Shown one piece after another: positions 8,478 through 17,662 of a stretch of 64,000 nt of DNA; positions within the stretch are counted from its first letter, which is position 1; each line of letters starts with the position of its first letter. The notes under the pieces are model-generated. The model was not told the origin of the DNA. It ran no database searches and saw nothing but the letters and a program-made list of their open reading frames with translations. The DNA comes from Hamadaea tsunoensis DSM 44101 (GTDB lineage Bacteria; Actinomycetota; Actinomycetes; Mycobacteriales; Micromonosporaceae). The DNA lies in assembly GCF_000428945.1 (NCBI RefSeq), contig NZ_AUAX01000025.1:1-64000 (forward strand), in the 5' to 3' direction. Both the position numbers and the translations under genes were made by a program.

Positions 8478-9677
8478 GTGACCGAGACGACCACCGCGCC
8501 GCGGGCCTCCAAGCTGCACGACTGGGAGCCCCTGCGCCGCGCGACCTGGCTGGAACTCTTCTGCGACCTGGTCTTCGTCGTCGCCGTGGCCCGGCTCGGC
8601 GCGCTGCTGCACACCGACCACTCGGTCCGCGGCTTCCTGGCCTTCGCGGGCCTGTTCGTCGCCGTCTGGTGGCTGTGGCTCAGCTTCTCCTACTTCGCCG
8701 ACCTCTTCGACGACGACGGCCCGCTGCAACGCCTGACCCAGCTGGTCGCGGCCCTCGGCGCCGCGATCCTCGCGGTCACCGTCGACGGCGACATCAGGGC
8801 CCACTCCGCGCGGTTCGCCGCCATCTTCGCCGTTCTCCTGCTCCTGCTCACCGTCATGTACGCGTGGACGGGCGCCCGGGAGCCACGGGCAGCCGAACTC
8901 TGCCGGTGGTACACGGCGGGATCCGGGATCGGCGCGGCCCTGTGGGCGATCTCGATCCTCGTCCCGGTCCCGGGCCGGTACGCGGTGTGGGCCGTCGCCC
9001 TGGTGGCCAACGCGACGGTCTCCGGCCCCCTCGCGTACGCGAAGATGCGCGAAGCGCCGCGGCAGGTGTCCCACATGCCGGAGCGATTCGGGTTGTTCGT
9101 GCTGGTGGTGCTGGGTGAAGCGGTCTGGAGCACGGTCACCGGGATCACCGAGGGGTCGTGGAGCCCGGGCGCGGTGACCGTCGCGGTGAGCGGTTTCGTG
9201 ATCGCGGCCTCGATGTGGTGGATCTACTTCCTGGCGTTCGACGAGGAGGCGATCTCGCGGGTGCTCAGCCAGAGCCGCACCGCGCAGGTACGCAGCTTCC
9301 TCTACGGCTACGGACACCTGATCGTCTATGTGGCGATCGTGGCGAGCGGGGTCGGCGTCGAGCTGGCCGCCGAGGCCGCCGCACACGGCCACCGGGTGAC
9401 GCTGCCGCTGTTCGGTGTCGCGCAGGCGCTGCTGATCGCGGGCTTCGTGACGGTCTCGAACGGGGTCGGCCTAGAGCTCGGCGTGCCGCTGCGGACGCAG
9501 CGGATGTTCCTCGCGCTCAAGCTGGTCATCGCGGTCGGCGGCCTGGTCCTGAGCCTGTGGGTGGCGCTACCGGCCCTGGTCGTGGCGGCCACCGCGGTCG
9601 CCTGGGCGGTCCTCACCGCGGTCGAGGTCGGCGCGTTGGAGAGGGTCCGTAAACGTTCTCTCCAGGTGATCGAATAG
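8478..9677 (+). CDS. ltrA: Low temperature requirement protein A family membrane protein
   Basis: A 399-residue polytopic membrane protein of the LtrA family. The family signature ELFCDLVFVVAVARL stands near residues 26-40, and roughly ten hydrophobic helices follow. LtrA was named from Listeria growth at low temperature; its biochemical role is unresolved. The start is GTG 8478, twenty bases after the preceding gene, so it may be part of the same transcript. A strong hairpin at 9706-9743 closes the unit. Confidence 0.85.
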   Translation: MTETTTAPRASKLHDWEPLRRATWLELFCDLVFVVAVARLGALLHTDHSVRGFLAFAGLFVAVWWLWLSFSYFADLFDDDGPLQRLTQLVAALGAAILAVTVDGDIRAHSARFAAIFAVLLLLLTVMYAWTGAREPRAAELCRWYTAGSGIGAALWAISILVPVPGRYAVWAVALVANATVSGPLAYAKMREAPRQVSHMPERFGLFVLVVLGEAVWSTVTGITEGSWSPGAVTVAVSGFVIAASMWWIYFLAFDEEAISRVLSQSRTAQVRSFLYGYGHLIVYVAIVASGVGVELAAEAAAHGHRVTLPLFGVAQALLIAGFVTVSNGVGLELGVPLRTQRMFLALKLVIAVGGLVLSLWVALPALVVAATAVAWAVLTAVEVGALERVRKRSLQVIE

Positions 9678-9705
9678 GATTCTTCACAGGTCCGGCGGGG
9701 CCGGT

Positions 9706-9743
9706 GCGGGGGCCGCGCCTTGCGAACGGCGTACGGCCCCCGC
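9706..9743. terminator. Bidirectional terminator between ltrA and the HAD gene
   Basis: GCGGGGGCCG (9706-9715) pairs perfectly with CGGCCCCCGC (9734-9743) across an 18-base loop, in the gap between two convergent genes. Confidence 0.7.
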
Positions 9744-9765
9744 GCTAAACAGCTCCGCCCTGGAT

Positions 9766-10371
9766 TCAGCTGCCGAGCAGCATCTCCAGATCGGCGATGG
9801 TCCGGGCCGTGTCCACGTGCACGATGCCGTGCCAGCCCAGGTTGCGGGCGGCGGTCACGTGGCCGGGGACGTCGTCGACGAACACCGCCTCCTCCGGGCG
9901 TACGCCGAGGCGGTAGCAGGACAGCTCGAAGATCCCGGGATCGGGCTTGGTCAGGCCGACCTCGTGGGAGTAGACGATGTCGTCGGTCATCTCCGGGAAC
10001 TTGTAGATCTCTTCCTCGCGCTCCCGGGCGCCGACGAAGCTGTTGCTGATGATCCCGGTCTTGTACCGCCCGCGCAGGCCGGCGAAGTACTCGATCAGCT
10101 CGGTGTTCGGCGTGCCGAGGTACTCGGTCCACACGTCGGCCATGAACGCCTCGACCTGCTGCGGTGTCTTGCCGAACGCGTCGGCGATCCCGGCGAGCAC
10201 GTCGTTGTAGGTGATGTCGCCGACCTCGCCGGCCCGCCAGAGGTGGCCGAGGCGCTCGTCGAGCGCCCCGGCGGGCAGACCCCAGGCCTGCTCCCAACGT
10301 GCTGCGGTGCCGAGGGGCGGAGTGATCTCCAGGACGCCCCCGATGTCGAAGACCACGGCGCGAATCGTCAC
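9766..10371 (-). CDS. HAD superfamily hydrolase, YihX-like
   Basis: A 201-residue haloacid-dehalogenase-type phosphatase. Motif I is VVFDIGGVLE near residue 6, with Gly in place of the usual second Asp, a variant seen in the YihX-type (IA-v3) subgroup. Motif II serine is in IISNSF, motif III lysine in LTKPDPGIF, and motif IV is FVDDVPGHV. A helical cap separates motifs I and II. These enzymes hydrolyse small phosphate esters such as sugar phosphates; the substrate is not evident. It starts 24 bases after the small gene at 10396-10704, so the two probably form an operon. Confidence 0.85.
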   Translation of the reverse strand: MTIRAVVFDIGGVLEITPPLGTAARWEQAWGLPAGALDERLGHLWRAGEVGDITYNDVLAGIADAFGKTPQQVEAFMADVWTEYLGTPNTELIEYFAGLRGRYKTGIISNSFVGAREREEEIYKFPEMTDDIVYSHEVGLTKPDPGIFELSCYRLGVRPEEAVFVDDVPGHVTAARNLGWHGIVHVDTARTIADLEMLLGS

Positions 10372-10395
10372 GCGGACACCGTACGCGGCAACGCC

Positions 10396-10704
10396 TCACT
10401 CCGCAGGAGAGCCGTACCCTTCGCCGGCGGCCGGCAGCGGGGTGAGCGGCATCGTGAGGAGGGTGGGCAGCCCGGTCAGCCCGTTCGTCGGCCCCTCGAC
10501 GGGCACGGCGGCGGGCTGGGCGAGCAGCGTACGCAGGGCGGCGACGCGTTCGCTGACCGCGGCGTCGGCGAGTTCGCGCAGCTTGCGGGCTTCCTCGGCG
10601 GTCAGGCCGTAGAGGGTGGCGACCTTCTCGGGCTGCCGGCGGGTGTCGCGGGCGAAGTCCTTGTCGATGGTCATGCGGGCGATGGCGTCGGCGAAGTGGG
10701 ACAT
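10396..10704 (-). CDS. Small hypothetical protein with helical N terminus
   Basis: A 102-residue protein. The N-terminal half is strongly helical and resembles leader-like or LigA-like small domains in which a short helix (FADAIARMTIDKDFARD) is followed by a compact pair of helices (LYGLTAEEARKLREL). The C-terminal half is Pro/Leu-rich and probably disordered. I cannot assign a function. A RiPP precursor role is conceivable from the leader-like N terminus, but no modifying enzyme is nearby, so I do not propose it. ATG 10704 follows GGGAGAGGAGCT-like purines, a good ribosome-binding site. Confidence 0.55.
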   Translation of the reverse strand: MSHFADAIARMTIDKDFARDTRRQPEKVATLYGLTAEEARKLRELADAAVSERVAALRTLLAQPAAVPVEGPTNGLTGLPTLLTMPLTPLPAAGEGYGSPAE

Positions 10705-10857
10705 TCGAGCTCCTCTCCCGGTGGTGTGCCATCACGGTAGGAATTCCGCCGCCTCGTCCACCTCAGTTCCAGTACGGAACTTCACGGGCTCCGTACGCCT
10801 AGGTACCGCCCTCCGTACCGGATCACCCATCTCGACCAGGCGACTTCCCCGCGACCG

Positions 10858-11811
10858 TCAGAGCCAGCCGCGCCGGGCGGCGATGGCGCCGGCCTGGAAC
10901 CGGTTGGCCGCCCCGAGCATCTCGTGCAGCCGGCTCATCCGGCGCCGCATGGTGCGGACGGACCAGCCGAGCTGGCGGGCGATCGCCTCGTCCTTCAGCC
11001 CGCCGACGAGCAGCGCCAGTAACGTCCTGTCCTCTTCGGACAGTTCCTCGGCGGCCGGCGCGTCCAGCGGCAGCGCCTGCTTCCAGCACATCTCCCAGAA
11101 GTCGACCAGCCCGTCGAGGAGCGTCGAGGGGCGGATGACCGCGGCGCGTACGCCGGTCAGGTCCAGCGACAGCGGCATCAGGGCCAGCCGCCGATCCGAG
11201 ATCGCCAGCTTGATCCGCAACCCCGGCAGTACGCGCGCCTGCTCCCCGTGCCGTACCAGTTCCCGGATGTCGCCGAGCACACCGGGCCATTCCAGCGCCT
11301 CGGGCGCGTAGATCGCCCGGTACTGGATACCGCGCGTCATCGCCGTCTGCTCGACCGGATTGGAGGTCGTGAGCGCGTACGGCGGGCGGTCGAGGGTGAT
11401 GATCTCGTGCTCGGCCTCCTGCTGCAGGCGTACGAACCAGCGGCCCAGCGCCTCGCTGCCGGAGACGAGTTCGATCTGGTCCCGGCCGGTGTCGTGGGCC
11501 GACGCGAAGACCGCCGACAGCCGCGCGGCCGCGGCCTGCACCTGATCCAGCTCGGCCGTACGCGTCCGGACCAGCGCCGTCACGGCCGCCTGCGGCTCGA
11601 TGGCCGCGTAGCGACGGCGTACACCGGCGAGGCGCCCGACGAGACCGTGCTCGCGCAGGCGGTCGAGCGAGCGGGCGACGCGGTCGGGGGAGTGGCCGAG
11701 GTCCGCGGCCAGGTCGGCGGGGGCGGCCGAGGGCGTCGTGAGCAGGGCGCGGTAGACCCGCTCGTCGAAGGGATCGACCCCGGCGGCGGTCAGTTCGGGC
11801 TGGTCCGGCAT
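10858..11811 (-). CDS. TrmB/LuxR-type transcriptional regulator
   Basis: A 317-residue DNA-binding protein with a winged helix of TrmB type near residues 15-75 (DLAADLGHSPDRVARSLDRL) and a LuxR-type helix-turn-helix at the C terminus near residues 255-315 (LKDEAIARQLGWSVRTMRRR). The middle resembles the phospholipase-D-like ligand domain of TrmB-family regulators. It is divergent from the large subtilase, with only 92 bases between starts, so it is the likely regulator of that protease (inference from layout). The effector is unknown. Confidence 0.8.
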   Translation of the reverse strand: MPDQPELTAAGVDPFDERVYRALLTTPSAAPADLAADLGHSPDRVARSLDRLREHGLVGRLAGVRRRYAAIEPQAAVTALVRTRTAELDQVQAAAARLSAVFASAHDTGRDQIELVSGSEALGRWFVRLQQEAEHEIITLDRPPYALTTSNPVEQTAMTRGIQYRAIYAPEALEWPGVLGDIRELVRHGEQARVLPGLRIKLAISDRRLALMPLSLDLTGVRAAVIRPSTLLDGLVDFWEMCWKQALPLDAPAAEELSEEDRTLLALLVGGLKDEAIARQLGWSVRTMRRRMSRLHEMLGAANRFQAGAIAARRGWL

Positions 11812-11903
11812 GCCGGAGATCTTGGCCTAGAAGTGCCACCGGCAGCAATGGGCCAGCTGATCTTCTTGCCCGGGACGCCGCGGGACCACTAGACCACTTG
11901 CCT

Positions 11904-14900
11904 ATGAGATCCACCCCTCTGCGATCCCTCTCTCCTTCCGGCAGACCCGCCCGCGCCGCGGCCGCCCTCGTGGTGGTCGCCGCCGTCCTGACCCCCGGTA
12001 CGCCGGCCGCCTCCGCCACCCCGGCCGCCGAGCGCCACGTGATCGTCATGCTGGCCCCGGACGGGACGGCCGCCGCCCCGAACAGCCGCTCGGCCGCCGA
12101 CAGCCTGCGCGGCAACCGCCGGGCTCGCCAGGCGGACGTGCTGGCCGCCGGCCGGAAGAACGGCCTGCACATCGGACACGAGCGCGGGTTCGCCCTGGCC
12201 GTGGACGCGGTGGCGCTGACCGTGCCGGACACCGAGGTCGACCGCCTGCGCGGCCTGCCCGGCGTGGCCGCGGTCTACCCCGACGCGCCGGTACGCGCGG
12301 CGACCGACGTCAGCGTCCCGCTCATCGGCGCGCCCGAGGTCTGGCAGCGGCAGGACGCCGCCGGTGCCCACGTGACCGGCAAGGGCGTGACCGTCGCGGT
12401 CATCGACACCGGTGTGGACTACACGCATCCGGATCTCGGCGCCGGCTTCGGTGCGGGACACAAGGTCGTCGGCGGCTACGACTTCGTCAACGACGACGCC
12501 GATCCGATGGACGACAACGGCCACGGTACGCACGTCGCCGGCATCATCGGCGCAAAAGCGTCTGCGCAGGACGGCATCACCGGCGTCGCGCCGGACGTGT
12601 CGCTGCTCGCGTACAAGGTGATGAACGAGAACGGCGAGGGGGACACCTCGGACATCCTCGCGGCCATCGACGCCGCGATCGACCCGGCGAACCCGCATCG
12701 CGCCGACGTCATCAACATGAGCCTGGGCGGGCCGGGCGACGGGACGGACCCGTTGAGCCAGGCCGCGAACGCCGCCAGCGCGGCCGGTGTCGTGGTGGTC
12801 GCGTCGGCGGGCAACGACGGCCCCGGCACGGGCACCGTCAGCGCGCCGGGAGCGGCCGACGACGTGATCACGGTCGGCGCCTCGACGAGCGGCCGGGTCG
12901 ACCCCGTCGCGTACGCGCGGACGGCCACGGGCAAGCCGATCACGCTGCAGACCTATCGCGGGCAGCTGTCGGCGAACGCCCCGGCCGGCGGCGTCACCGC
13001 GCCGGTGGTGTCGATCGGCTACGGCAGCCCGGAGGAGGTGGCCGCGGCCGGTGACCTGCACGGCAGGATCGCCATGCTGACCGGCTACATCGCGCCCGGC
13101 CTGGACACCCTGTCGCAGAGCGATGTCGACCTCGCCCAGGATCTGGAGAGCCGGGGCGCGGTCGCCCTCCTCGGCGGTGCTCCCGGGGGCGGCGGGCCGG
13201 TCCTGGCCGCCACCGCGAACGGGGAGCGGGCCAGCGCCCGGACCGCGGTGCGATCCGGTGATCTGTACAGAATGGACAGTCTCGTCGTCCTCGGCGTGGA
13301 CGACACCCAGTTCGACGAGCTGACGCGGCTGAGCGCCGACCCGGCGCTGCGCGTACGGATCGAGGGGGTCGACCGCACCGACGACATCGCGTCGTTCTCC
13401 TCGCGCGGGCCGACCGGTCGCTTCACCCTCAAGCCCGACCTGGTCGCGCCCGGCGTCGACATCAAGTCGACCGTGCCGACCAGCCTGTTCGCGCCCGGCC
13501 AGTACCGGCTCTCGGGCACCTCCATGGCCGCGCCGCACGTCGCCGGGGCCGCCGCGCTCCTGCGGCAGCTGCACCCGGGCGAGGCGCCCGCGCTGGTCAA
13601 GTCCGCGCTGGTCGGCACGGCGAAGACGGTCGACGGCTCGCAGACCGATCGCGGTTCGGGCCGGCTCGACGTCGCGGCCGCCGCGCGCGCAGTGGTCACC
13701 GCCGTACCCGCCTCGGTCTCCTTCGGCCTCGCCGATCTCGGCGGGTCGACCGTGGGCGGCACACGCTCGGTCACGCTCACGAACGACTCCGCCCGCGCCG
13801 TCTCCGCCGACCTGCGGGCCGGCGGCGCGGCCACGGTCAAGCCCGGCCACGTGAGCATCCCGGCCCGCGGCTCGGTCCGGGTCACCGTCTCGTTGCGTAC
13901 CAAGACGCCCACCGAGTACGCCGAGATCAGCGGACTGATCACCGTCACGCCCGCCCAGGGTCCGGCCGTCCGGGTGCCCTACCTGCTCGTCGCCAGCCCG
14001 CTCGTGGTGCAGTCGACGCCGAACCCGAGCGACGGGCACACGACGGTGTGGGTGATCGCTCCGACAGCGCTCACGGCCGCCCCGGTCGTCACCGTCAAGC
14101 CGCAGCACGGCCGGCCGTTCACCGTGACCCCGACCGCTCAGGGCGGCACCGCGTACGCGGCGGAGCTGACCGTCGGCGCGGCCGGCTCGTACGCGGTGGA
14201 CGTGCGTGGCCGGACGCCCGCGGGCACGCTGCTGACCGGAGCGGGCCGGTTCGACGTGACCCCGGTCGACGTCCGCAACAACCGCTGGGAGCCCGTCGGT
14301 CCGATCGGGGCCGGCGGCGCGCTCACGACCGGGCCCAGCCAGGCCGGGCAGGGCGTCATGCTGACCGACTACACGGCCGGCCCGTTCGTCACCGCCGACC
14401 AGGGGCGGACGTGGACCCAGCTGAACCGGCTGCCCGTCGCGGCCGCGGCCGGTCTCGGCACGGTCGTCATCGACCACAACGACCCGGCCCGCTGGTGGTA
14501 CGCCGTCAACGACCCGTACACGGGCGGGCGGATCCTGCGTACCGACGACGGCGGCCGGACCTGGCGGCCACTGGACCTGCCGCGGGACTACATCGCGACG
14601 CTGGTGGCCGACACGCGTACCCGGGTGTTGGCGGCGGTGACGTCGGCGGGCCTGGAGGTGAGCACGGACGGCGGCGACACGTGGCGCCTGCGGGCGACCG
14701 GCGTGCCGGACGACGTCTACGGCGCCGCCATCGGCGGTGACGACCTGTACCTGCGCGGCGCGAGCCAGGTCTGGAAGCTGCCCGGGATCGTGACCGGCAC
14801 GCCCGGCGCGCCGCAGGCGGCCTACGACAGCGACGGCCACTTCATCTACGACCTGGTGGCCGACGACGGGGTCGTCGCGGCGCTGGTCGGGCAGGTCGGC

Positions 14901-16043
14901 GTGGTCGGCTCGCACGGCGGCGCGTGGTCGACGCTGAAGGACCTCCCGTTCGGGGCGTCCACCCTGCGGATCAGCGGCGGCACCCTGTTCGTCGGCACCT
15001 ACTCCGGCACCGGGTACGCCGGCGCGAACGAAGGTCGTGAGTGGACGGAGCGCGCCCTGCCCTCGTCGGCCGCGGTCTTCTACGACTACGACCGGTACGC
15101 CGACGGCACCGAGGCCGTCACCATGACCAACGGCGTCTTCGGCGCGGACGGCGTACGCCACGGTGTGCAGGGCCTCACCGCCCACGACCTGGCCGTCTCC
15201 GGCGACTCGCTGCTGGCGGCCACCGGCAGCGGCGTCTACCGGACGCGGGTGCCGGCGGCGTCCCCGGAGTGGGGGGCGGCCGAGGGCGAGGGCTGGATCG
15301 GGCTCGGTGCCCAGTTCCTTTCCGTTGTGGGGCAGCAGACCTGGCGCGTACGCCCGGGAGCGTTCGACGAGTTCTTCGTCGACCGCTCGGACGACGGCGG
15401 CGTGACGTGGAACCAGATCGGCCACAGCGGCGAGAAGGCGACCGCGCTCTTCGTCGATCCACGCGACCCGCGGCACATCGTCGCCGGGTTCGAGCGGCTG
15501 TCCGGCATCGGCTTGGCGACCACCACCGACGGCGGTGCGACCTGGAAGAACCTCTACCAGAACACCGTCTTCACGGCGATCGCGGCCGACCCGCACGACG
15601 CGAAGCGGATGTGGCTGGGCTCGCCCGACGGCCTCTACCGGACCGACGACGGCGGCGTGACCGTCACTTTGGTCCTGTCCGGCCCGGTCAGCGCCCTGTA
15701 CGCCGACAGTGCCCGGATCGTCGCGGGCGGCACCGAGATCCGCTACAGCACCGACGGCGGGCGTACCTTCCGGACCGGTGACTCCGGGGCGGGTCAGGTG
15801 TGGGTCTCGGACGTCATCCGCTCCGGCACCACCCTGTACGCGGCCACGCACGCGTTCGGCGCGTACGGGTTCCCACAGGGCGGACGGGGCGTCCTGCGGA
15901 GCACTGACGGCGGCCGGAGCTGGGAGAACATCTCGGCCGGGCTGCAGAACCCGGACGCCACCTCGCTCGCGGCGAGTCCCGACGGAAAGTGGTTGTTCGT
16001 CGGCACCGAGAACGGCGGTGTCCACCGGACGGCCATCCGGTAG
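11904..16043 (+). CDS. Secreted subtilisin-like serine protease with BNR-type propeller
   Basis: A 1379-residue secreted protease. A signal peptide (after Arg-rich start, ending near ASATPA) is followed by an I9-like propeptide and an S8 domain. The catalytic triad is Asp168 (IDTGVDYTHPD), His207 (GHGTHVAG) and Ser540 (GTSMAAPH). The long gap between His and Ser suggests an inserted protease-associated domain near residues 340-450. An immunoglobulin-like segment follows, then the C-terminal half has repeated Asp-box/BNR-type motifs such as TDDGGRTW, STDGGDTW, TTDGGATW and STDGGRSW, indicating a beta-propeller. The start is ATG 11904; TTG 11898 is possible but less likely. It is divergent from the TrmB/LuxR regulator and ends before palindromic repeat copy 2. 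Confidence 0.9.
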   Translation: MRSTPLRSLSPSGRPARAAAALVVVAAVLTPGTPAASATPAAERHVIVMLAPDGTAAAPNSRSAADSLRGNRRARQADVLAAGRKNGLHIGHERGFALAVDAVALTVPDTEVDRLRGLPGVAAVYPDAPVRAATDVSVPLIGAPEVWQRQDAAGAHVTGKGVTVAVIDTGVDYTHPDLGAGFGAGHKVVGGYDFVNDDADPMDDNGHGTHVAGIIGAKASAQDGITGVAPDVSLLAYKVMNENGEGDTSDILAAIDAAIDPANPHRADVINMSLGGPGDGTDPLSQAANAASAAGVVVVASAGNDGPGTGTVSAPGAADDVITVGASTSGRVDPVAYARTATGKPITLQTYRGQLSANAPAGGVTAPVVSIGYGSPEEVAAAGDLHGRIAMLTGYIAPGLDTLSQSDVDLAQDLESRGAVALLGGAPGGGGPVLAATANGERASARTAVRSGDLYRMDSLVVLGVDDTQFDELTRLSADPALRVRIEGVDRTDDIASFSSRGPTGRFTLKPDLVAPGVDIKSTVPTSLFAPGQYRLSGTSMAAPHVAGAAALLRQLHPGEAPALVKSALVGTAKTVDGSQTDRGSGRLDVAAAARAVVTAVPASVSFGLADLGGSTVGGTRSVTLTNDSARAVSADLRAGGAATVKPGHVSIPARGSVRVTVSLRTKTPTEYAEISGLITVTPAQGPAVRVPYLLVASPLVVQSTPNPSDGHTTVWVIAPTALTAAPVVTVKPQHGRPFTVTPTAQGGTAYAAELTVGAAGSYAVDVRGRTPAGTLLTGAGRFDVTPVDVRNNRWEPVGPIGAGGALTTGPSQAGQGVMLTDYTAGPFVTADQGRTWTQLNRLPVAAAAGLGTVVIDHNDPARWWYAVNDPYTGGRILRTDDGGRTWRPLDLPRDYIATLVADTRTRVLAAVTSAGLEVSTDGGDTWRLRATGVPDDVYGAAIGGDDLYLRGASQVWKLPGIVTGTPGAPQAAYDSDGHFIYDLVADDGVVAALVGQVGVVGSHGGAWSTLKDLPFGASTLRISGGTLFVGTYSGTGYAGANEGREWTERALPSSAAVFYDYDRYADGTEAVTMTNGVFGADGVRHGVQGLTAHDLAVSGDSLLAATGSGVYRTRVPAASPEWGAAEGEGWIGLGAQFLSVVGQQTWRVRPGAFDEFFVDRSDDGGVTWNQIGHSGEKATALFVDPRDPRHIVAGFERLSGIGLATTTDGGATWKNLYQNTVFTAIAADPHDAKRMWLGSPDGLYRTDDGGVTVTLVLSGPVSALYADSARIVAGGTEIRYSTDGGRTFRTGDSGAGQVWVSDVIRSGTTLYAATHAFGAYGFPQGGRGVLRSTDGGRSWENISAGLQNPDATSLAASPDGKWLFVGTENGGVHRTAIR

Positions 16044-16080
16044 CCCGCACTTCTCGGGCCCGGTCCGCGGGCTCGCTCTT

Positions 16081-16155
16081 GATCCCGTTTGGATCAGGGA
16101 TTCGCACGTAATCTTGGACCAAGATTCGGGTGATTTCCCTGATCCAAACGGGATC
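16081..16155. repeat. Interspersed palindromic repeat, copy 2
   Basis: The arm GATCCCGTTTGGATCAGGGA (16081-16100) pairs perfectly over 20 bp with 16136-16155. The core differs from copy 1 (CGTAATCTTGGACCAAGATT). It sits between convergent genes, 37 bases after the subtilase stop, where it could also serve as a terminator. Confidence 0.9.
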
Positions 16156-16181
16156 TTCGCGTTGCGGGATCTTCGCGTTGC
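16150..16181. repeat. Perfect 16-bp tandem duplication
   Basis: GGGATCTTCGCGTTGC occurs twice head to tail at 16150-16165 and 16166-16181. The first unit includes the end of palindromic repeat copy 2, so the duplication arose at the edge of that repeat. Confidence 0.85.
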
Positions 16182-16203
16182 GGGGTTATGGGGCTTCGGG
16201 CTG

Positions 16204-16599
16204 TCAGGCGGGGACGGGGTCGAGGAGTCCCAGGCCCACGAGGAGGCCGTAGTAGTCGGACTCGCCCCAGAACTGGACGATCCTGCCGTCCGCGACCCGG
16301 TACATCTTGCAGGCGCTCTGCACGGTGGTGCGCCCGGACTCGTCGTGGCGGTAGGTGTTGGCAACCTCCACCACCACCCGGTCCCCGGCGGCGAAGATCT
16401 CGATGATCTCCTGCGCCACGACGGTGAAGCCGGGCGAGAGCACGGCCTGCTCCACATAGGAGATTCCCTGTACGCCCTGGCCCGCCCCGTAGATGAGGAC
16501 GTCGTCGGCGACGACCTCGGCGAGTTCGTTGAGATCCTTGGTGATGAACGCGCGCAGGTAGCGATGGACGACGGCGACGTTGCGCTGCTGCTCGGTCAT
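16204..16599 (-). CDS. SnoaL-like/NTF2-fold protein
   Basis: A 131-residue protein with the pattern of the SnoaL-like polyketide-cyclase/NTF2 cone fold: an N-terminal helix (HRYLRAFITKDLNELAEV), then alternating strands ending MYRVADGRIVQFWGESD. Such single-domain proteins often act as small-molecule enzymes or binding proteins of unknown substrate. It starts with ATG 16599, ten bases downstream of the EamA stop at 16610, so it likely forms an operon with that exporter. Confidence 0.75.
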   Translation of the reverse strand: MTEQQRNVAVVHRYLRAFITKDLNELAEVVADDVLIYGAGQGVQGISYVEQAVLSPGFTVVAQEIIEIFAAGDRVVVEVANTYRHDESGRTTVQSACKMYRVADGRIVQFWGESDYYGLLVGLGLLDPVPA

Positions 16600-16609
16600 A
16601 CGGCCGATA

Positions 16610-17572
16610 TTACGTCGCCGATCGGATGATGTGGGGGCGCTCTTCGACGACGGCGTCGACCACGGTGACGTCCGCCGGCGATTCCTCCTTTGTGGACGTA
16701 CGCCGGCGGGGTGCCGCGAGGATGACCACCGCCGCGAGGATCACGGCGCCGCCGACGGCCTGGCCGGGGGTGAGCCGCTCGCCGTAGACGACCGCCGTGG
16801 TGAGCACCGTGACGGCGGGCTCGAAGCAGGACAGGATCGAGGCCGTGGGCGCGCCGACGAGGCGCATGCCGGCGAGCATCAGGGCGATGGGCACGACGGT
16901 CGAGAAGATAGCGAGCAGGGCGATCCAGAGCCAGCCGATCGGCCGCCCGGGCGCCTGGGCGGTGCCGGTGACCAGGGTGGCCGTCTCCATGGTGACGGCC
17001 GCCGAGGTGCAGACGACCGCCGAGAGGGCGAACACGTCCAGGTCGGCCGGGACCGCGGCGGCGACCGTGAGATAGAGCGCGTACGTGACGGCGGCGCCGA
17101 TCGCGAGCAGGACGCCGATCACCGCGACGGGCTTGCCGCCGCCACCGGTGCCGAGGACGAGCAGCAGGCCGGCCGCGGAACTCGCCAGCGCGATCGTCCC
17201 GCGCCGCTGCGGACGCTCCCGGCGCAGCACGATCGCCAGCCCGGTCACCAGGGCGGGGTAGAGGTAGAGCAGCAGGCCGGTCAGCGAGCCGTCGATGAAC
17301 TGCAGCGCGCCGAAGTAGCAGCCGGCCTGGAGGGCGTACCCGATGCCGCCGAGTCCGATGCAGATCAGCAGGGTGCGGCCGCGCGGGAGCCTCGGCCGGC
17401 GTACGGCGACGATCGCCCAGAACAGGGCGGCGGCCATGACGAACCGCAAGGTCAGCATGGCTGGCACGGTGACACCGGCCGCGTACGCCTGCTTGGCGAA
17501 CAGGGCCGAGACGCCGAATCCGGTGGCGGACAGCAGGCACAGTACGGCGCCCGTACGCGAGGTGGTGCTCAC
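16610..17572 (-). CDS. EamA family (DMT) transporter
   Basis: A 320-residue membrane protein of the drug/metabolite transporter superfamily with about ten hydrophobic helices in two EamA repeats. Repeat one begins at LCLLSATGFGVSALFAKQAY, and repeat two includes GAPTASILSCFEPAVT and YGERLTPGQAVGGAVIL, typical of the family. It probably exports a metabolite or amino acid. The start GTG 17572 is inferred from the position of the first helix. It is divergent from a LysR regulator 90 bases away, which probably controls it. Confidence 0.85.
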   Translation of the reverse strand: MSTTSRTGAVLCLLSATGFGVSALFAKQAYAAGVTVPAMLTLRFVMAAALFWAIVAVRRPRLPRGRTLLICIGLGGIGYALQAGCYFGALQFIDGSLTGLLLYLYPALVTGLAIVLRRERPQRRGTIALASSAAGLLLVLGTGGGGKPVAVIGVLLAIGAAVTYALYLTVAAAVPADLDVFALSAVVCTSAAVTMETATLVTGTAQAPGRPIGWLWIALLAIFSTVVPIALMLAGMRLVGAPTASILSCFEPAVTVLTTAVVYGERLTPGQAVGGAVILAAVVILAAPRRRTSTKEESPADVTVVDAVVEERPHIIRSAT

Positions 17573-17662
17573 GCGTCGACGGTAGGCCCCGGGCAATCCA
17601 TCGAGGTAGCCTTTATTTCCTTCGGAACCCCCAGGATATTCCTTGGTCTTTGGGAGGCGGGA

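Noticed and set aside
10396-10704. RiPP precursor peptide
   Set aside because: Leader-like N terminus, but no modifying enzyme, protease or transporter nearby.
11889-16457. A 1522-residue frame antisense to the subtilase
   Set aside because: Shadow frame of a GC-rich gene; the plus-strand frame holds catalytic motifs and signal peptide.
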